A DNA stretch of 64,000 nt from Incurvaria masculella (GCA_946894095.1 OX335642.1:18301021-18365020); one strand, 5' to 3'. Positions 1 through 10,857 are shown, counted from the stretch's first letter. A program made the numbers and translations. Notes: generated from the sequence alone by a model not told the origin.

Positions 1-304
1 CGTGTACTTACTGCTTGCCCCTGTCCACTGTGACGACGTTACCGCGCAGCCTTCAGCGATTAAGCCGAAGGTTCGGCGACTTTTTACGAGGGCTTTCATG
101 GCGGAAGGTGGTAACTGCTTGTACTTGAAATGCAACAACTTCCTTACTCTCTTTACAAGGCCCTCTTTACGATCTTCTGTTGCGTGGGCCTTTGGGCATG
201 TTTATGCATGTATGCAAAGGATGCGCCATTTGGGTAAGAGCAATGGATCGCTGGAAGACCGGGAATGGCTAAAATTATGAGATACTTGAACGGAACATAT
301 TAAG
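1..304. other. no recognisable feature
   Basis: I see no gene, repeat or RNA here. One 92-codon frame is open on the plus strand, but it has no recognisable domain and its composition looks like chance. Confidence 0.5.
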
Positions 305-484
305 TACTTTTTAAGGTTCTTCGTAGTCCGTCTGTCTGTCTGTCTGTCTGTCCATCAAGACCCATTTTCTAAAGACCGTTTGGAGATATTACATAAGTTG
401 AAATTAATAACAAATCTTAAGGTCATTGGTCGCTTCGAGCTTTAAAATATCAACGCGACAAAAAACTAAAGCCATTTGTGCTGG
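305..484 (+). repeat. GGTTCCGT-type dispersed repeat, 5' part
   Basis: The segment opens with a degenerate GGTTC..CGTAGTCC start and a GTCT microsatellite (330-352). It then has the AAGACCC..TTTTCT..GTTGAAATT..ATAACAAAT block seen in reverse at 30250-30675. It stops where the LINE 3' end at 486 begins, so it is truncated or interrupted. Family membership rests on the shared order of these blocks; the class of element is not known to me. Confidence 0.55.
330..352. repeat. (GTCT)n microsatellite
   Basis: Nearly six perfect GTCT units sit near the start of the GGTTCCGT-type repeat, the place where other copies in the window carry GACG or GTCC runs. Confidence 0.9.
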
Positions 485-485
485 T

Positions 486-541
486 ATTTTTTTTGTGTTA
501 AGCGTGGCATATGGCGTACGCCAGGACCGCTTAAGGTGCCC
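486..541 (-). mobile_element. jockey-like LINE, 3' end only
   Basis: A T-run (poly(A) on the minus strand) is followed by GTTAAGCGTGGCATATGGCG and CGCCAGGACC. This matches the 3' end of the longer LINE at 11380-12236, so it is a severely 5'-truncated copy with no coding capacity. Confidence 0.6.
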
Positions 542-559
542 GGCAACATTTATGCGACG

Positions 560-954
560 CTGGGACTCCGAACTTTCAGATAAAACTATGACACTCGCAA
601 ATAAAACAAGCGAAGAACGAAGCATTGCTTTCATATTTTGAAAATAATCAGACAAAGTAAATAATCCAAAAGTAGCAGGTTCGAATCCTGCTTCCGAATA
701 CTTTCACTACTAAAAAATGTTCGAATGATTTTCAAAATATGATACAATCCTTCAATTGCGTATTAATTATAGTAAGTATAATTAATTCGTTGCGTAACCT
801 TAAGGCGGCCCAACCCGGCGGGCCTAACTCATTCGCGGGCACGGTACAAAACCGTGCTGTTGCGCCCTGGGACCTTCTCTGTTTCAAAGAATAAGACAGG
901 CTCCGTGACGAGGAAGATGCAACATGTCCACAAAAAAGACAATGTGCATAGTGT
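560..954. other. no gene; short tRNA-arm-like hairpin inside
   Basis: Nothing is recognisable except a T-arm-like hairpin at 674-692 (AGCAGG stem, loop TTCGAAT) and a small stem-loop at 841-857 (CACGGT/ACCGTG). No cloverleaf can be folded around the first, so I do not call a tRNA; it is probably a SINE head remnant. Confidence 0.45.
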
Positions 955-1310
955 ATGATTTGGTAAGATTTACGAAAATTTTAATTTCAAAACGACTTAT
1001 AGCTAAAAGTAAACCACGACGGCTGTAGTCAAAAATCTAACAAAAACCAAGTAGATCATAAATCTTGATTAAATAAGCTATGTCGGATGACTAATCTTTT
1101 TACGTTGTTCTTACTTTATCATTGCGTAATCCACCTCCAAAGTTATCGTATAAATCGCGCGAAAAATTCGAACTTTCGGACCTTACAACTTAGAAACCAT
1201 ACACAATTGTACAATGCCAATGGTCATCAGACATCTAGTTCGATCAAATAAAGCTATTTTGAGCAAAATTTTGGATCTCTGACAAGAAATATGGGCGTGA
1301 TCTTCTTTCC
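955..1310 (+). repeat. old diverged repeat, partner of 59285-59590
   Basis: It shares collinear blocks with 59285-59590 in the same orientation: TATAGCTAAAAGTAAA, TGTAGTCAAAA, CATCTAGTTCGAT, AAAGCT.TTTT, GACAAGAAAT. The overall match looks roughly two thirds. No coding potential is visible. This is an ancient interspersed family represented twice in the window. Confidence 0.6.
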
Positions 1311-1779
1311 CCTTTTGTATGGGGAGATGAGCGGGTTGGGCCACCTTAAATGTCGATAACGGTAATGTCGTATCCATTAAATACTTAAAATTACAGAGTA
1401 CAAATTACAGATTCGTAAGGAACCCTGCCTGGAACTAAATCCGCGCGGCTTCGGCCTAAAATTGTTTCCTAACAACCGACACCAAGCGAGCAGCGCAGTC
1501 ATATTTGCCCCTCCCCCACCCCTCGTTCAGCCTCCACCCCACCGCCGCTGTTCAAACATTTGAATATCGGTCGCAGAAAGCGCGATGTTTGCGCGCCAAG
1601 TCCGAGGGAAACGTTCCTCTTGGCTTCCGCGAAAACACGCTTGCTTGTATGCACGCCGGCATGTTTGCGGCGTGTGCGCTCGCGCGAAAACGTCTGTACA
1701 GTTTATTGCGCTGCGCAGGTAGAAGCAGCGGAATACATCTATTACTCCGTTGAATGGGGCATTTGAGACATGCATGAAT
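1311..1779. other. no recognisable feature; GC-richer second half
   Basis: 1500-1760 is GC- and CpG-richer than its surroundings, with overlapping short frames on both strands but no recognisable domain. It ends at the outer edge of the large inverted-repeat element. Confidence 0.45.
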
Positions 1780-2350
1780 TCGCCCGTCCATGAAATCTTC
1801 AGAATGTGTACAAATACAGGTTTTAAAAATGAATGACTCAGAATCTAACATTTTTTTTTCCCGGAACTTAGGTATTTTGGCCAAAAACACAAAATATGCG
1901 GTATCATTTGCTGCAAAAATGGCCCGCCAAATTTCTTTTCAATGTCTAATAAAATGGGTTAATAGGTATATATGTGTTCAGGAATCCAACAATTTTTTTA
2001 CACAAAAGCGAGTTTTTTTTAAAAAATACACAGTTTTCGCTCTCATAAAATCGGCAAAATTGGCCAGCCCAATCTGTCGTCACACATTGTTTTTTAATTC
2101 TAATCAGATCGATAATTTCAAAGAATCCAACAAAATTGTTACTGGCAACACATATATTTTGCAAATGCCCAAATAAAGTGAACAGCATAATTGGCCCGCG
2201 CACTTTTTGAAATATAATGACAATAAAAGATATAATCGAAGATACTTTTAACAGAATCCAACAAAAAAGTTACACGACCGTCAGTTTTGCAGCGTTTAAC
2301 GCAACTTTGAATTTCGCGCTGAAACGGCAAGATGAGCGCGGGTGGTAGGC
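1780..2350 (+). repeat. left terminal inverted repeat
   Basis: The arm pairs with 9683-10253. It contains four spaced copies of GAATCYAACA (1841, 1982, 2123, 2254; spacing 141, 141, 131), each followed about 70 bases later by a TTGGCCCGCC-like block. The arm is therefore a degenerate ~140 bp tandem repeat. Its inner ~60 bases turn GC-rich (GCGGGTGGTAGG) and still pair with the right arm. Confidence 0.8.
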
Positions 2351-2839
2351 TGAGGCAGGCCGAAGCGGGACGGCAGCGGCGGCTGAGGCACGTGTTTCAA
2401 TATGTGTGATTGCGTAAGTGTGCGTGTGCGCCGACCTTTGCTCGAGGCAACGAAACGCTCGAAGCGCGGGGCTTTGGAGTGTGGTGGCAAAGATAATACT
2501 AATAATTACTTTGGTGGTGCATAATCGAATGTACCTAAAGCGAGCGCGTAGTTGGGAGCTGGCGAGCATTTTGGATGATTTTGGTAAATAAATTGGTCAT
2601 GTTCGTGCATAACTCGTGTAAGTTTTCTATGACAAGTGACACATCTTTATAACCGGCTCGACTCGTAGATTCTAGCAGTTGTATTCAGAGTGAACTGTAA
2701 TCATTTTATACGGATTATCACTGGACTAACCATGCAAAATAATACATAGGACCCACCGGATTTTTCTTTGAATTAAAAAAATAAGTGCATTTTATGTTTC
2801 CTTCATATTGACTTTTATGTGGCTAGAGAAAATTGATAA
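2351..2839. other. spacer between left arm and array
   Basis: GC-rich start (2351-2480), then AT-rich unique sequence. No coding frame is recognised. The phrase AAGATAATACTAATAATTAC occurs here (2501) and at 9568 in the same orientation, an exception to the otherwise inverted layout. Confidence 0.5.
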
Positions 2840-2877
2840 TGTATTCAACTTATCAGTATATTCACTCCATTAGCATG

Positions 2878-2914
2878 AAAAAGATCGTCGGTGTATAAAG
2901 TATCGGTGAAAATG
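2878..2914 (+). repeat. inverted bracket of the array, left copy
   Basis: A sequence beginning AAAAAGATCGTCGGTGTATA is found as its reverse complement at 8906-8942 with about one mismatch. The two copies sit at opposite edges of the array. Confidence 0.75.
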
Positions 2915-3540
2915 CGTCTTAACAATGTTTTAAATTTTAAATGTATGGAAATAAAAATACCGTCCATCTTTTTTCGCTTATGGAGTCTTTGACTTGCTAT
3001 CATTAATGGTGAAAACCTCATTTCAATCTGACCATTAATTTCCGATATATTCGCATCTCAATACTGTCAAAATTGTACAGTAAAATTTCAAAAATATAAT
3101 TAAAAGGAATTTTTACCGATTTAAAAAAAAACATGAAAAATATGTTCAATTTCAGAAATAGGCAACGTTCAATAGGTGCAAATGCCTTAAACAATGTTTT
3201 AAATTTAAAAGTATGGAAAATTTACTGTTTTGAGTGTATTCAAATGCGAATATCTCGTAAATGAGTCGTCAGATTTTAATTAAGTTTTCATCATTTAAAA
3301 TAACAGGTTGAAGACTCCATTAGCAAACAAAGATGAACGGTATTCATATTTTCACACATTTAAAATTTTCAAATTTTTTTAAAGGAATTTTAAAGAAAGA
3401 GGCATTTATACCGATACAAATGTTTATACCGTATACACAGATTTAAATGAGGTTTTCACCATTAGAGATAGCTCGGCAAAGACTCCATTAGAAAAAAATA
3501 TGGAACCAAAAATTATGAAAATTACATACAAAACTTTTTT

Positions 3541-3963
3541 GTTTTTTTTTTTTTTTTATGCGACCTGACATGGATGGCTAATACCACACAACTACCGTTA
3601 TGATATTAGCCCAATACACCTCATTCCCGAAGGAATTTGGTGCCATGCCAGGACCTTCCCTTTATGAGCACGGCTACATTGAACTGGATGGAAAACACGG
3701 ACAAATTTTAATTGCCGCTTCGACCATCTTTTCATCCAATGCGATGGTACCAACCCGGGCGGGCATAAACCCTACCACCTAGTAGGGGAAGGGGACCTAC
3801 AGTTTTACATGGATTCCGAACCATGGAGCAGCTCGCATTCGTAACGAAATGCACTTGTCGAACTCGGAAAGAGAAAGACAGTGGTGCATGTCGGTATTGA
3901 ACCCAGGTCTCTGGTACGCTAGGCCAGTCCCCGCGCCACTAGGCTACGAGCCGCTTGTACGAT
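3541..3963 (-). mobile_element. tRNA-headed SINE, near full length
   Basis: Read on the minus strand it starts with a tRNA-like head (A-box-like TAGCCTAGTGG near 3950, B-box-like GGGTTCAAT near 3900). It continues through the family body (CGTTACGAATGCGAGCTG, CCCGCCCGGGTTGGTACC, GGTCCTGGCATGGCACC) and ends TGTGGTATTAGCCATCC with a poly(A) seen as the T-run 3535-3557. It interrupts an array unit: the flanks ACAAAACTTTTTTG and CTTGTACGA..GGTACGG are contiguous in other units. This is the best reference copy of the family in the window. Confidence 0.85.
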
Positions 3964-6900
3964 GGTACGGAACCCTTCGTGTGCGAGTCAGACTCGCACA
4001 TGGCCGGTTTTTCATGCCCATGGAGTCGTTGACGTGTTGTTTTAAATGATGAAAACTTCATTAAAATCTGACGACTAATTTACGAGATATTCGCATTTTA
4101 ATACGCTCAAAACAGTAAATTTTCAATACCTTTATATTTAAAACATTGTTAAAGGCATTTTCACCGATCCAATGTTATCTATTTTTGATATAGAACACAT
4201 TTTTCATGTTTTTATCAGACCGGTGAACAAGCCTCTTTAAAATTGTTTTAAGTTTTTAATGTATGGAAAATGTACTGTTTCGACAGTATTCACATGCGAA
4301 TATCTCGGAAATTAATAGTCAGATTTTTATAAAGTTTTCACCATTCAAAGTAATAGGTTGAAGACTCCATGAGCAAACAAAGATCTACGGTATTTATATT
4401 TTCACACATTTAAAATTTTCAAAGGTTTTTAAACGAATTTTAAAGAAAGAGGCATTTATACCGATGCAAATGTATGTACCGTATATACAGATTTGAATAA
4501 GGTTTTCCCCATTAGAGATAGCACGTCAAATACTCCATAAGCAAAAAATATGGAATTCAAAAATTGTCAAAATTACGTACAAAACTTTTTTGTGTTATGC
4601 CTTGTAAGACGGTACGGAACCCTTCGTGTGCGAGTCAGACTCGCACATGGCCGGTTTTTCATGCTCATGGAGTCGTTGAAGTGTTATTTAAAATGATGAA
4701 AACTTCATTAAAATCTGACGACTAATTTATGATATATTCGCATTTGAATGAGCTCAAAACAGTACATTTTCAATACCTTAACATTTAAAACATGGTTAAA
4801 CGCATTTGTACCAATCTAACGTTTTCTATTTTCGATATAGAACACATTTTTCATGTTTTTTTAGACCTGTGAAAACGCCTTTTAAAAATTGTTTTAAGTT
4901 TTAAATGTATTGAAAATGTACTGTTTCGACATTATTCACATGCGAATATCTCAGAAATTAGTGGTCAGATTTAAATAAAGTTTTCACCATTCAAAATAAC
5001 AGGTTGAAGACGCCATGAGCAAACAAATAACATATTTACAATTTAAAAAAATTTTTGAAGAAATTTTAAAGAAAGAGGTATTTATACCGATACAAATGTG
5101 TGTACCGTATATACTGATTTCAATGAGGTTTTCACCATTAGAGATAGCACGTCAAAGACTCCATAAGCAAAAAATATGGAATTAAAAATAGTCAAAATTA
5201 CATACAACACTCTTTTGTGTTATGTCTTGTATGACGGTACGGAACCCTTCGTGTGCGAGTCAGACTCGCACATGGCCGGTTTTTCATGCTGCTCATGGAG
5301 TCGTTTACGTGTTATTTTAAATGATCAAAACTGTATTAAAATCTGACGACTAATTTACGAGATATTCGCATTCGAATACGCTCAAAACAGTAAATTTTCA
5401 ATACTTTTAAATTTAAAACATTGTTAAGGGCACTTTCACCGATCCAACGTTATCTATATTCGATATAGAACACATTTTTCATGTTTTTTTAGATCGGTGA
5501 AAATGCATTTCAAAAATTGTTTCAAATTTTAAATGTATGGAAAATGTACTGTTTCGACAATATTCACATGCGAATATCTCAGATATTAATGGTCAGATTT
5601 AAATAAAGTTTTCACCATTCAAAGTAATAGGTTGAAGACTCCATGAGCAAACAAAGATCAACGGTATTTATATTTTCACACATTTAAAATTTTCAAAGGT
5701 TTTTACACGAATTTTAAAGAAAGAGGCATTTATACCGATGCAAATGTATGTACCGTATTTACAGATTTAAATGACGTTTTCACCATTAGAGATAGCACGT
5801 CAAAGACTCCATAAGAAAAACATATGGAATTAAAAAATAGTTAAGATTACATGCAAAACTTGTTTGTGTTATGTCTTGTTCGACGGTACGGAACCCTTCG
5901 TGTGCGAGTCAGACTCGCACATGGCTGGTTTTTCATGCTCATGGAGTCGTTCACGTGTTATTTTAAATGATCAAAACTGTATTAAAATCTGACGACTAAT
6001 TTACGAGATATTCTCATTCGAATGCGCTCAAAACAGTAAATTTTCAATACCTTTACATTTACAACATTGTTAAAGCCATTTGTACCGATCCAACGTTTTC
6101 TATTTTCGTAATAGAACACATTTATCATGTTTTTTTTTAGACCGGTGAAAACGCCTTTTAAGAATTCTTTTAAGTTTTAAATGTATTGAAAATGTACTGT
6201 TTCGACAGTATTCACATGCGAATATCTCGGAAATTAATGGTCAGATTTAAATAAAGTTTTCACCATTCAAAGTAATAGGTTGAAGACTCCATGAGCAAAC
6301 AAAGATCAACGGTATTTATATTTTCACACATTTAAAATTTTCAAAGGTTTTTAAACGAATTTTAAAGAAAGAGGCATTTATACCGATGCAAATGTATGTA
6401 CCGTATTTACAGATTTAAATGACGTTTTCACCATTAGAGATAGCACGTCAAAGACTCCATAAGAAAAACATATGGAATTAAAAAATAGTTAAGATTACAT
6501 GCAAAACTTGTTTGTGTTATGTCTTGTTCGACGGTACGGAACCCTTCGTGTGCGAGTCAAACTTGCACATGGTCGGTTTTTCATGCTCATGGAGTCGTTC
6601 ACGTGTTATTTTAAATGATCAAAACTGTATTAAAATCTGACGACTAATTTACGAGATATTCGCCTTCGAATGCGCTCAAAACAGTAAATTTTCAATACCT
6701 TTACATTTAAAACATTGTTAAGGGCACTTTCACCGATCCAACCTTATCTATATTCGATATAGAACACATTTTTCATGTTTTTTTAGACCGGTGAAAATGC
6801 ATTTCAAAAATTGTTTCAAATTTTAAATGTATGAAAAATGTACTGTTTCGACAATATTCACATGCGAATATCTCAGATAATAATGGTCAGATTTAAATAA

Positions 6901-8905
6901 AGTTTTCATCATTCAAAGTAATAGGTTGAAGACTCCATGAGCAAACAAATATCAACGGTATTTATATTTTCACACATTTAAAATTTTCAAAGGTTTTTAA
7001 ACGAATTTTAAAGAAAGAGGCATTTATACCGATGCAAATGTATGTACCGTATTTACAGATTTAAATGACGTTTTCACCATTAGAGATAGCACGTCAAAGA
7101 CTCCATAAGAAAAACATATGGAATTAAAAAATAGTTAAGATTACATGCAAAACTTGTTTGTGTTATGTCTTGTTCGACGGTACGGAACCCTTCGTGTGCG
7201 AGTCAGACTCGCACATGGCTGGTTTTTCATGCTCATGGAGTCGTTCACGTGTTATTTTAAATGATCAAAACTGTATTAAAATCTGACGACTAATTTACGA
7301 GATATTCGCATTCGAATGCGCTCAAAACAGTAAATTTTCAATACCTTTACATTTACAACATTGTTAAAGCCATTTGTACCGATCCAACGTTTTCTATTTT
7401 CGTAATAGAACACATTTATCATGTTTTTTTTTAGACCGGTGAAAACGCCTTTTAAAAATTCTTTTAAGTTTTAAATGTATTGAAAATGTACTGTTTCGAC
7501 AGTATTCACATGCGAATATCTCGGAAATTAATGGTCAGATTTAAATAAAGTTTTCACCATTCAAAGTAATAGGTTGAAGACTCCATGAGCAAACAAAGAT
7601 CAACGGTATTTATATTTTCACACATTTAAAATTTTCAAAGGTTTTTAAACGAATTTTAAAGAAAGAGGCATTTATACCGATGCAAATGTATGTACCGTAT
7701 TTACAGATTTAAATGACGTTTTTACCATTAGAGATAGCACGTCAAAGACTCCATAAGAAAAACATATGGAATTAAAAAATTAACATGCAAAACTTGTTTG
7801 TGTTATGTCCTGTTCGACGGTACGGAACCCTTCGTGTGCAAGTCAAACTTGCACATGGTCGGTTTTTCATGCTCATGGAGTCGTTCACGTGTTATTTTAA
7901 ATGATCAAAACTGTATTAAAATCTGACGACTAATTTACGAGATATTCGCCTTCGAATGGCTCAAATCAGTAAATTTTCAATACCTTTACATTTAAAACAT
8001 TGTTAAAGCCATTTGTACCGATCCAAAGTTTTCTATTTTCGTAATAGAACACATTTTCTTTAGACCGGTGAAAACGCCTTTTAAAAAATGTTTTAAGTTT
8101 TAAATGTATTGAAAATGTACTGTTTCGACAGTATTCACATGCGAATATCTCAGAAATTAATGGTCAGATTTAAATAAAGTTTTCACCATTCAAAATAACA
8201 GGTTGAAGACGCCTTGAGCAAACAAAAAACAGATTTAAAATTTTCAAAATTTTTTGAAGGAATTTTAAAGAAAGAGGCATTTATACCGATGCAAATGTAT
8301 GTATCGTAAATACAGATTTAAATGAGGTTTTCCCCATTAGAGATAGCACGTCAAATACTCCATAAGCAAAAAATATGGAATAAAAAAATAGTCAAAATTA
8401 CACACAAAACTTTTTTGTGTTATGTCTTGTACGAGGGTACGGAACCCTTCGTGTGCGAGTCAGACTCGCACATGGCCGGTTTTTCATGCTCATGGAGTCG
8501 TTGATGTGTTATTTAAAATGATGAAAACTTCATTAAAATCTGACGACTAATTTACGAGATATTCGCATTTGAATGCACTCAAAACAGTAAATTTTCAATA
8601 CCTTTACATTTAAAACATTGTTAAAGGCATTTTCACCGATCCAACGTTATCTATATTCGATATAGACCACATTTTTCATGTTTTTTTAGATCGGTGAAAA
8701 TGCCTTTCAAAAATTGTTTTAAGTTTTTAATGTATGGAAAATTTACTGTTTCGACAGTATTCACATGCGAATATCTCGGAAATTAATGGTCAGATTTAAA
8801 TGAGATTTTCACCATTAAAGATAGCACGCCAGAGACTCCATAAACAAAAAAGATGGACGGTATATATATTTTCATGCATTTAAAATTAAAAAAAATTTTT
8901 TGAGA

Positions 8906-8942
8906 CATTTTCACCGGTACTTTATACACCGACGATCTTTTT
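8906..8942 (-). repeat. inverted bracket of the array, right copy
   Basis: Reverse complement of 2878-2914, ending GACGATCTTTTT. The match weakens but continues outward on both sides. Confidence 0.75.
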
Positions 8943-9090
8943 TTATGCTTATGGAGTCTTCAACGTGTTATTTGAATTGATGAAACTTCACTAAAATCTG
9001 ATGAGTAATTAACTAGATATTCGCATTTGAATACGCTCGAAACAGTAAATTTTCCATACTTTTAAATGTATGGTCAGTATTATATGACCG

Positions 9091-9682
9091 GTGCAAGCGA
9101 ATTGCGGGGTATTTCACAGGCGTGCTCGGGTCTAGCGCTTTCGGCTCCTATTTGCCCTGACGCCCAAGGCACAACATAATTCAATAAGTAAATATACTTT
9201 TTCGTACTAAGCTAGTGCGGCACTGAATCCAAGAACGTGATATATCACGTTCTTCATTCATGAATGTATGTATAATCCACCGTGAATCAATTTGTGAATT
9301 ATAAATATGTAGTTTATCTAATTTCAGTGATTTATCTTCGCGGAATCATCTTGCATAAAAATAAAATAACTCAAATTGTATTCAACCTTTACCAAAGTAT
9401 TTTACTCATTTACATGTGTATATTCGACGATCACTAGCAATTACAAAAGAATAATACCTTTATCAAATTGGCGAATTAATTAATTTAAATTTCACATCAC
9501 ACTTATAAACTCTTGTCCATTATGCAGGTACTACGCATGAAAACGAACTATACATAAGTATCACCAAAGATAATACTAATAATTACTTCGTAATCGGTAT
9601 CACTAACACAGGCTAAATAAACCTTTTCTTACCGCCGCCACCGTTCCCACGCCACCGCGCCGCACTGCCTCCGCACCGCGCC
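9091..9682. other. spacer between array and right arm
   Basis: Mostly unique AT-rich DNA. It holds two abutting perfect palindromes (9231-9254 and 9255-9266). A GC-rich block (9637-9690) faces the GC-rich block of the left side. Confidence 0.5.
9231..9266. repeat. two abutting perfect palindromes, 24 and 12 bp
   Basis: 9231-9254 has arms AAGAACGTGATA and TATCACGTTCTT with no spacer. 9255-9266 is CATTCATGAATG. Both are exact. They could bind a dimeric protein or extrude as a cruciform; no function is shown. Confidence 0.85.
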
Positions 9683-10253
9683 GCCTACCACCCGCTTTCG
9701 CCAAGCTATTTTAGCGCGAAATTCAATGTTACGTTATACGCTGCAAAACTGACTGGCATGTAAATTTTTTGTTGGATTCTGTTAAAAGTATGTTCGTCTA
9801 TATCATTTATTATCATTATAATTAAAAAAATGGGCGGGCAAATTATGCCGTTTACTTTATTTGGCCATTAGCAAAATATATGTGTTGCCAGTAACAAATT
9901 TGTTGGATTCGTTGAAATTATCGATCTGATAAGAATTAAAAACAAATGTGTGACGACAGATTGGGCTGCCCAATTCTGCCGAGTTTATGAGAGCGAAAAC
10001 TGTGTATTTTTTAAAAAAAACTCGCTTTTGTGTAAAAAAATTGTTGGATTCCTGAACACATATATACCTATTAACCCATTTTATTAGACATTGAAAAGAA
10101 ATTTGGCGGGCCATTTTTGCAGCAAATGATACCGCATATTTTGTGTTTTTGGCCAAAATACCTAAGTTCCGGGAAAAAAAAATGTTGGATTCTGAGTCAT
10201 TCATTTTTAAAACCTGTATTTGTACACATTCTGAAGATTTCATGGACGGACGA
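9683..10253 (-). repeat. right terminal inverted repeat
   Basis: Reverse complement of 1780-2350, including the four GAATCYAACA subrepeat marks (seen here as TGTTGGATTC) and the outer CGTCCATGAAATC. Small differences are scattered and no large indel is visible. Confidence 0.8.
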
Positions 10254-10857
10254 TTTAGTGCTTTGGTAAGCCCCAAATTTTAGCTTCATTCATTGGCCTA
10301 TATGTTAGAACCCGTTCGATACACAATACTTACAAAATTTTACTCGTTGAAAAGTTCCAGAAGTTTTCTTTCCTTTTGCTTTATATTTTGAAACAGCGAA
10401 TTTAAATCTACTAGCCGTTTCTATCTATCAGCTTTTGAATTTTGGTGGACAGATTCTTGGTATTTACGCAGATTAACGATACATTCGTACATGTGCGCCT
10501 ATACCACAGAATCAGTAATAGTGCTACGCCTATACCCTCACACAGAGTCGATTTCAGTTATTTGTTGAGGAATCTTGATTTTTTTTTGTTTTTAACAATA
10601 TTACACATATCCCATATCTCAAAAAATTCAAGCTGGTAGATCAATTCCACTACTTCAAATAACTGGGTGTTTTCTCTTGACTGACAGATAAACCAGCTGT
10701 TAACTTTTACCTCAGTTTGACTGTCAGTTGACCCTATCAGTCAAAAGCGTCGATGGAAACTTTTTTTTATTATTGTTACAGTTGGACGCGGTCATATTCT
10801 GGATGGAGGACCGTTTTACGACCGTTGCAGCTGGCATTGGACTTCTTAGTTAGAGTT
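10254..10857. other. no recognisable feature
   Basis: AT-rich sequence with one 65-codon frame lacking any domain. TGACTGACAG and TTTGACTGTCAG around 10680-10740 are short related motifs, not a clear repeat. Confidence 0.45.

Larger units (their letters stand above)
2840..9090 (+). repeat. tandem array of ~645 bp palindromic units
   Basis: The marker GGTACGGAACCCTTCG recurs at 3964, 4611, 5236, 5885, 6533, 7179, 7819 and 8436, with spacings of 647, 625, 649, 648, 646, 640 and 617. A degenerate first unit lies at 2880-3540, cut by a SINE. Within a unit the segment after the marker (TGGAGTCG..AAAATCTGACGAC..GATATTCGCAT..ACATTGTTAA) returns later as its reverse complement (GGTGAAAA..TGCGAATATCTC..GGTCAGATTT..GAAGACTCCA), centred near an ATCTATATTCGATATAG-like core. 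Units 5236 and 6533 resemble each other, as do 5885 and 7179, so a two-unit block of ~1.29 kb was duplicated. There is no coding capacity. Confidence 0.85.
1780..10253. mobile_element. 8.5 kb foldback-like element with ~570 bp terminal inverted repeats
   Basis: The two ends, 1780-2350 and 9683-10253, are reverse complements at high similarity. Translating the outer ~385 bases of each arm in matching frames gives nearly the same peptide, which is an easy way to see the match. Between them is a tandem array of ~645 bp units and no transposase frame. Long arms made of subrepeats around a repetitive core are typical of Foldback and Galileo (P superfamily) elements. Superfamily placement here is inference, and no clear target duplication could be fixed at the ends. 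A SINE has inserted in the array, so the element predates that SINE copy. Confidence 0.7.

Noticed and set aside
674..692. tRNA T-arm-like hairpin
   Set aside because: No acceptor, D or anticodon arms can be placed around it, so it is not a tRNA gene; a SINE-head relic is more likely.
1790..2176. 128-codon frame in the left arm, with a 139-codon near-copy on the minus strand at 9857-10276
   Set aside because: The two peptides match because the arms are inverted duplicates. The frame spans degenerate ~140 bp DNA subrepeats, is low in complexity and has no domain.
4611..8436. Possible CRISPR array from regularly spaced repeats
   Set aside because: Repeats are ~645 bp with similar, not unique, spacers, in an evidently eukaryotic sequence; this is a satellite.
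1780..10253. Maverick/Polinton interpretation of the long-TIR element
   Set aside because: Those elements are 15-20 kb with polymerase, integrase and capsid genes. None of these are present and the core is satellite DNA.
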